Assembly (NCBI GenBank): GCA_031366005.1 | Contig: JANLZB010000031.1 | Location: 1 to 64,000 of the forward strand | DNA from: JANLUX01 sp031366005 | GTDB taxonomy: Bacteria; Bacteroidota; Bacteroidia; AKYH767-A; OLB10 | Length of the DNA: 64,000 bases | Reading direction: 5' to 3' | Shown here: in pieces, positions 63,640 to 64,000 of the stretch | Numbering within the stretch: the first letter of the stretch is position 1 | How the letters are laid out: each line of letters begins with the position of its first letter | Notes under the pieces: model-generated | The model's input: only the letters and a program-made list of their open reading frames with translations | Told to the model about the DNA's origin: nothing | The model's database searches: none | Program-made: the position numbers and the translations under genes

Positions 63640-64000
63640 CGGTCATAAAATGTTGATGTAAATTTAATACTTGTGGAAGCAATGCCTGCTGTGCGTCATT
63701 AATAATTACATAATCTGAAAGTTTCTTTTTCTTATCAGTACTCCATTGCTTTTGTAAAATCAGGTTTATTTCCTCTCGTGTACGGTTGTCGCGCTGCATA
63801 ATCCGTTCAACTCTTAATTCTTCAGGTGCATCCACCAGGATTATTTTATCAAGGCCTTTATTTGTACCACTTTCAAAAAGTATAGCTGATTCACGGATGC
63901 AATAAGGAGTTTTTATGTTTTGTTCCCATTCTACATAATCAGCAATAACTGCAGGGTGAACAATATTATTGACAGCATTCAGCAATTCATGATTATGAAA
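63626..64000 (-). CDS. coaE: Dephospho-CoA kinase, C-terminal part
   Basis: Last step of coenzyme A synthesis. The visible 124 codons cover the lid and C-terminal helices: AVNNIVHPAVIADYVEWE, ESAILFESG, ILVDAPEELRVERIMQRD and REEINLILQKQW. The P-loop end of the gene lies beyond the window edge and the frame is open to base 64000, so the gene is 5' partial. It is the first of three overlapping genes on this strand. Confidence 0.9.
   Translation of the reverse strand, partial: FHNHELLNAVNNIVHPAVIADYVEWEQNIKTPYCIRESAILFESGTNKGLDKIILVDAPEELRVERIMQRDNRTREEINLILQKQWSTDKKKKLSDYVIINDAQQALLPQVLNLHQHFMTVAKP

Overview
The window is AT-rich and reads as a chromosomal segment of a Bacteroidota bacterium, probably a Chitinophagales or Sphingobacteriales relative. 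This rests on three secreted proteins ending in type IX secretion (Por) sorting domains, promoter-like TAnnTTTG elements of the Bacteroidota type, a flexirubin/aryl-polyene pigment cluster whose ammonia lyase closely resembles Flavobacterium tyrosine ammonia lyase as I remember it, and REP-type and GTCATGCTGAG-type intergenic palindromes common in this phylum. No rRNA, tRNA or CRISPR array was seen.

Layout. 0-1 kb: 3' part of purH. 1.2-6.9 kb: rod-shape elongasome operon mreB-mreC-mreD-mrdA(PBP2)-rodA. 7-9.3 kb: glutamine-dependent nadE and a small outer-membrane barrel protein. 9.5-31.1 kb: a flexirubin-type biosynthetic region. A minus-strand arm runs from a trifunctional MMPL/acyltransferase/methyltransferase protein (26.6 kb) through two FAD oxidoreductases, DarA, DarB, a BtrH-like acyltransferase, an ABC exporter, an ACP and a ketosynthase/chain-length-factor pair (10.6 kb). 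A plus-strand arm holds tyrosine ammonia lyase, FabG and another ketosynthase. The minus arm is split by a decayed REP-associated transposase flanked by eight REP-like repeats in inverted groups (15.2-16.0 kb). In the plus arm a VapBC-type toxin-antitoxin pair sits between a truncated duplicate of the fabG 5' end and the intact fabG (28.2-29.7 kb).

31-37 kb: a T9SS cargo protein, then a second small biosynthetic locus: type III polyketide synthase, methyltransferase and FAD oxidoreductase, with a divergent UbiA prenyltransferase. 37-54 kb: mostly ordinary genes (methyltransferase, TerC, ACP phosphodiesterase family, gpmI, histidine kinase, PPK2, YqeY, outer-membrane proteins). Among them are a 2073-residue subtilase-fold surface protein with altered catalytic residues and a hexapeptide repeat tract, a PKD-repeat protein and a RelE-type toxin-antitoxin pair. 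54-61 kb: divergent cyanophycin synthetase and cyanophycinase genes, a DPP IV-like peptidase and a small secreted protein. 61-64 kb: an overlapping operon coaE (partial) - MBL-fold nuclease-like gene - NAD(P)HX repair gene.

How the parts fit. TAL makes 4-coumarate as the aryl starter. KS/CLF/ACP/FabG extend it to a polyene, DarA/DarB make the dialkylresorcinol partner, the BtrH-like or acyltransferase enzymes could join the two, and the MMPL and ABC systems could export the product to the outer membrane. No dedicated dehydratase, thioesterase, starter ligase or LolA-like carrier is visible here, so the pathway needs partners elsewhere. All functional calls come from reading motifs by eye; no database search was possible.
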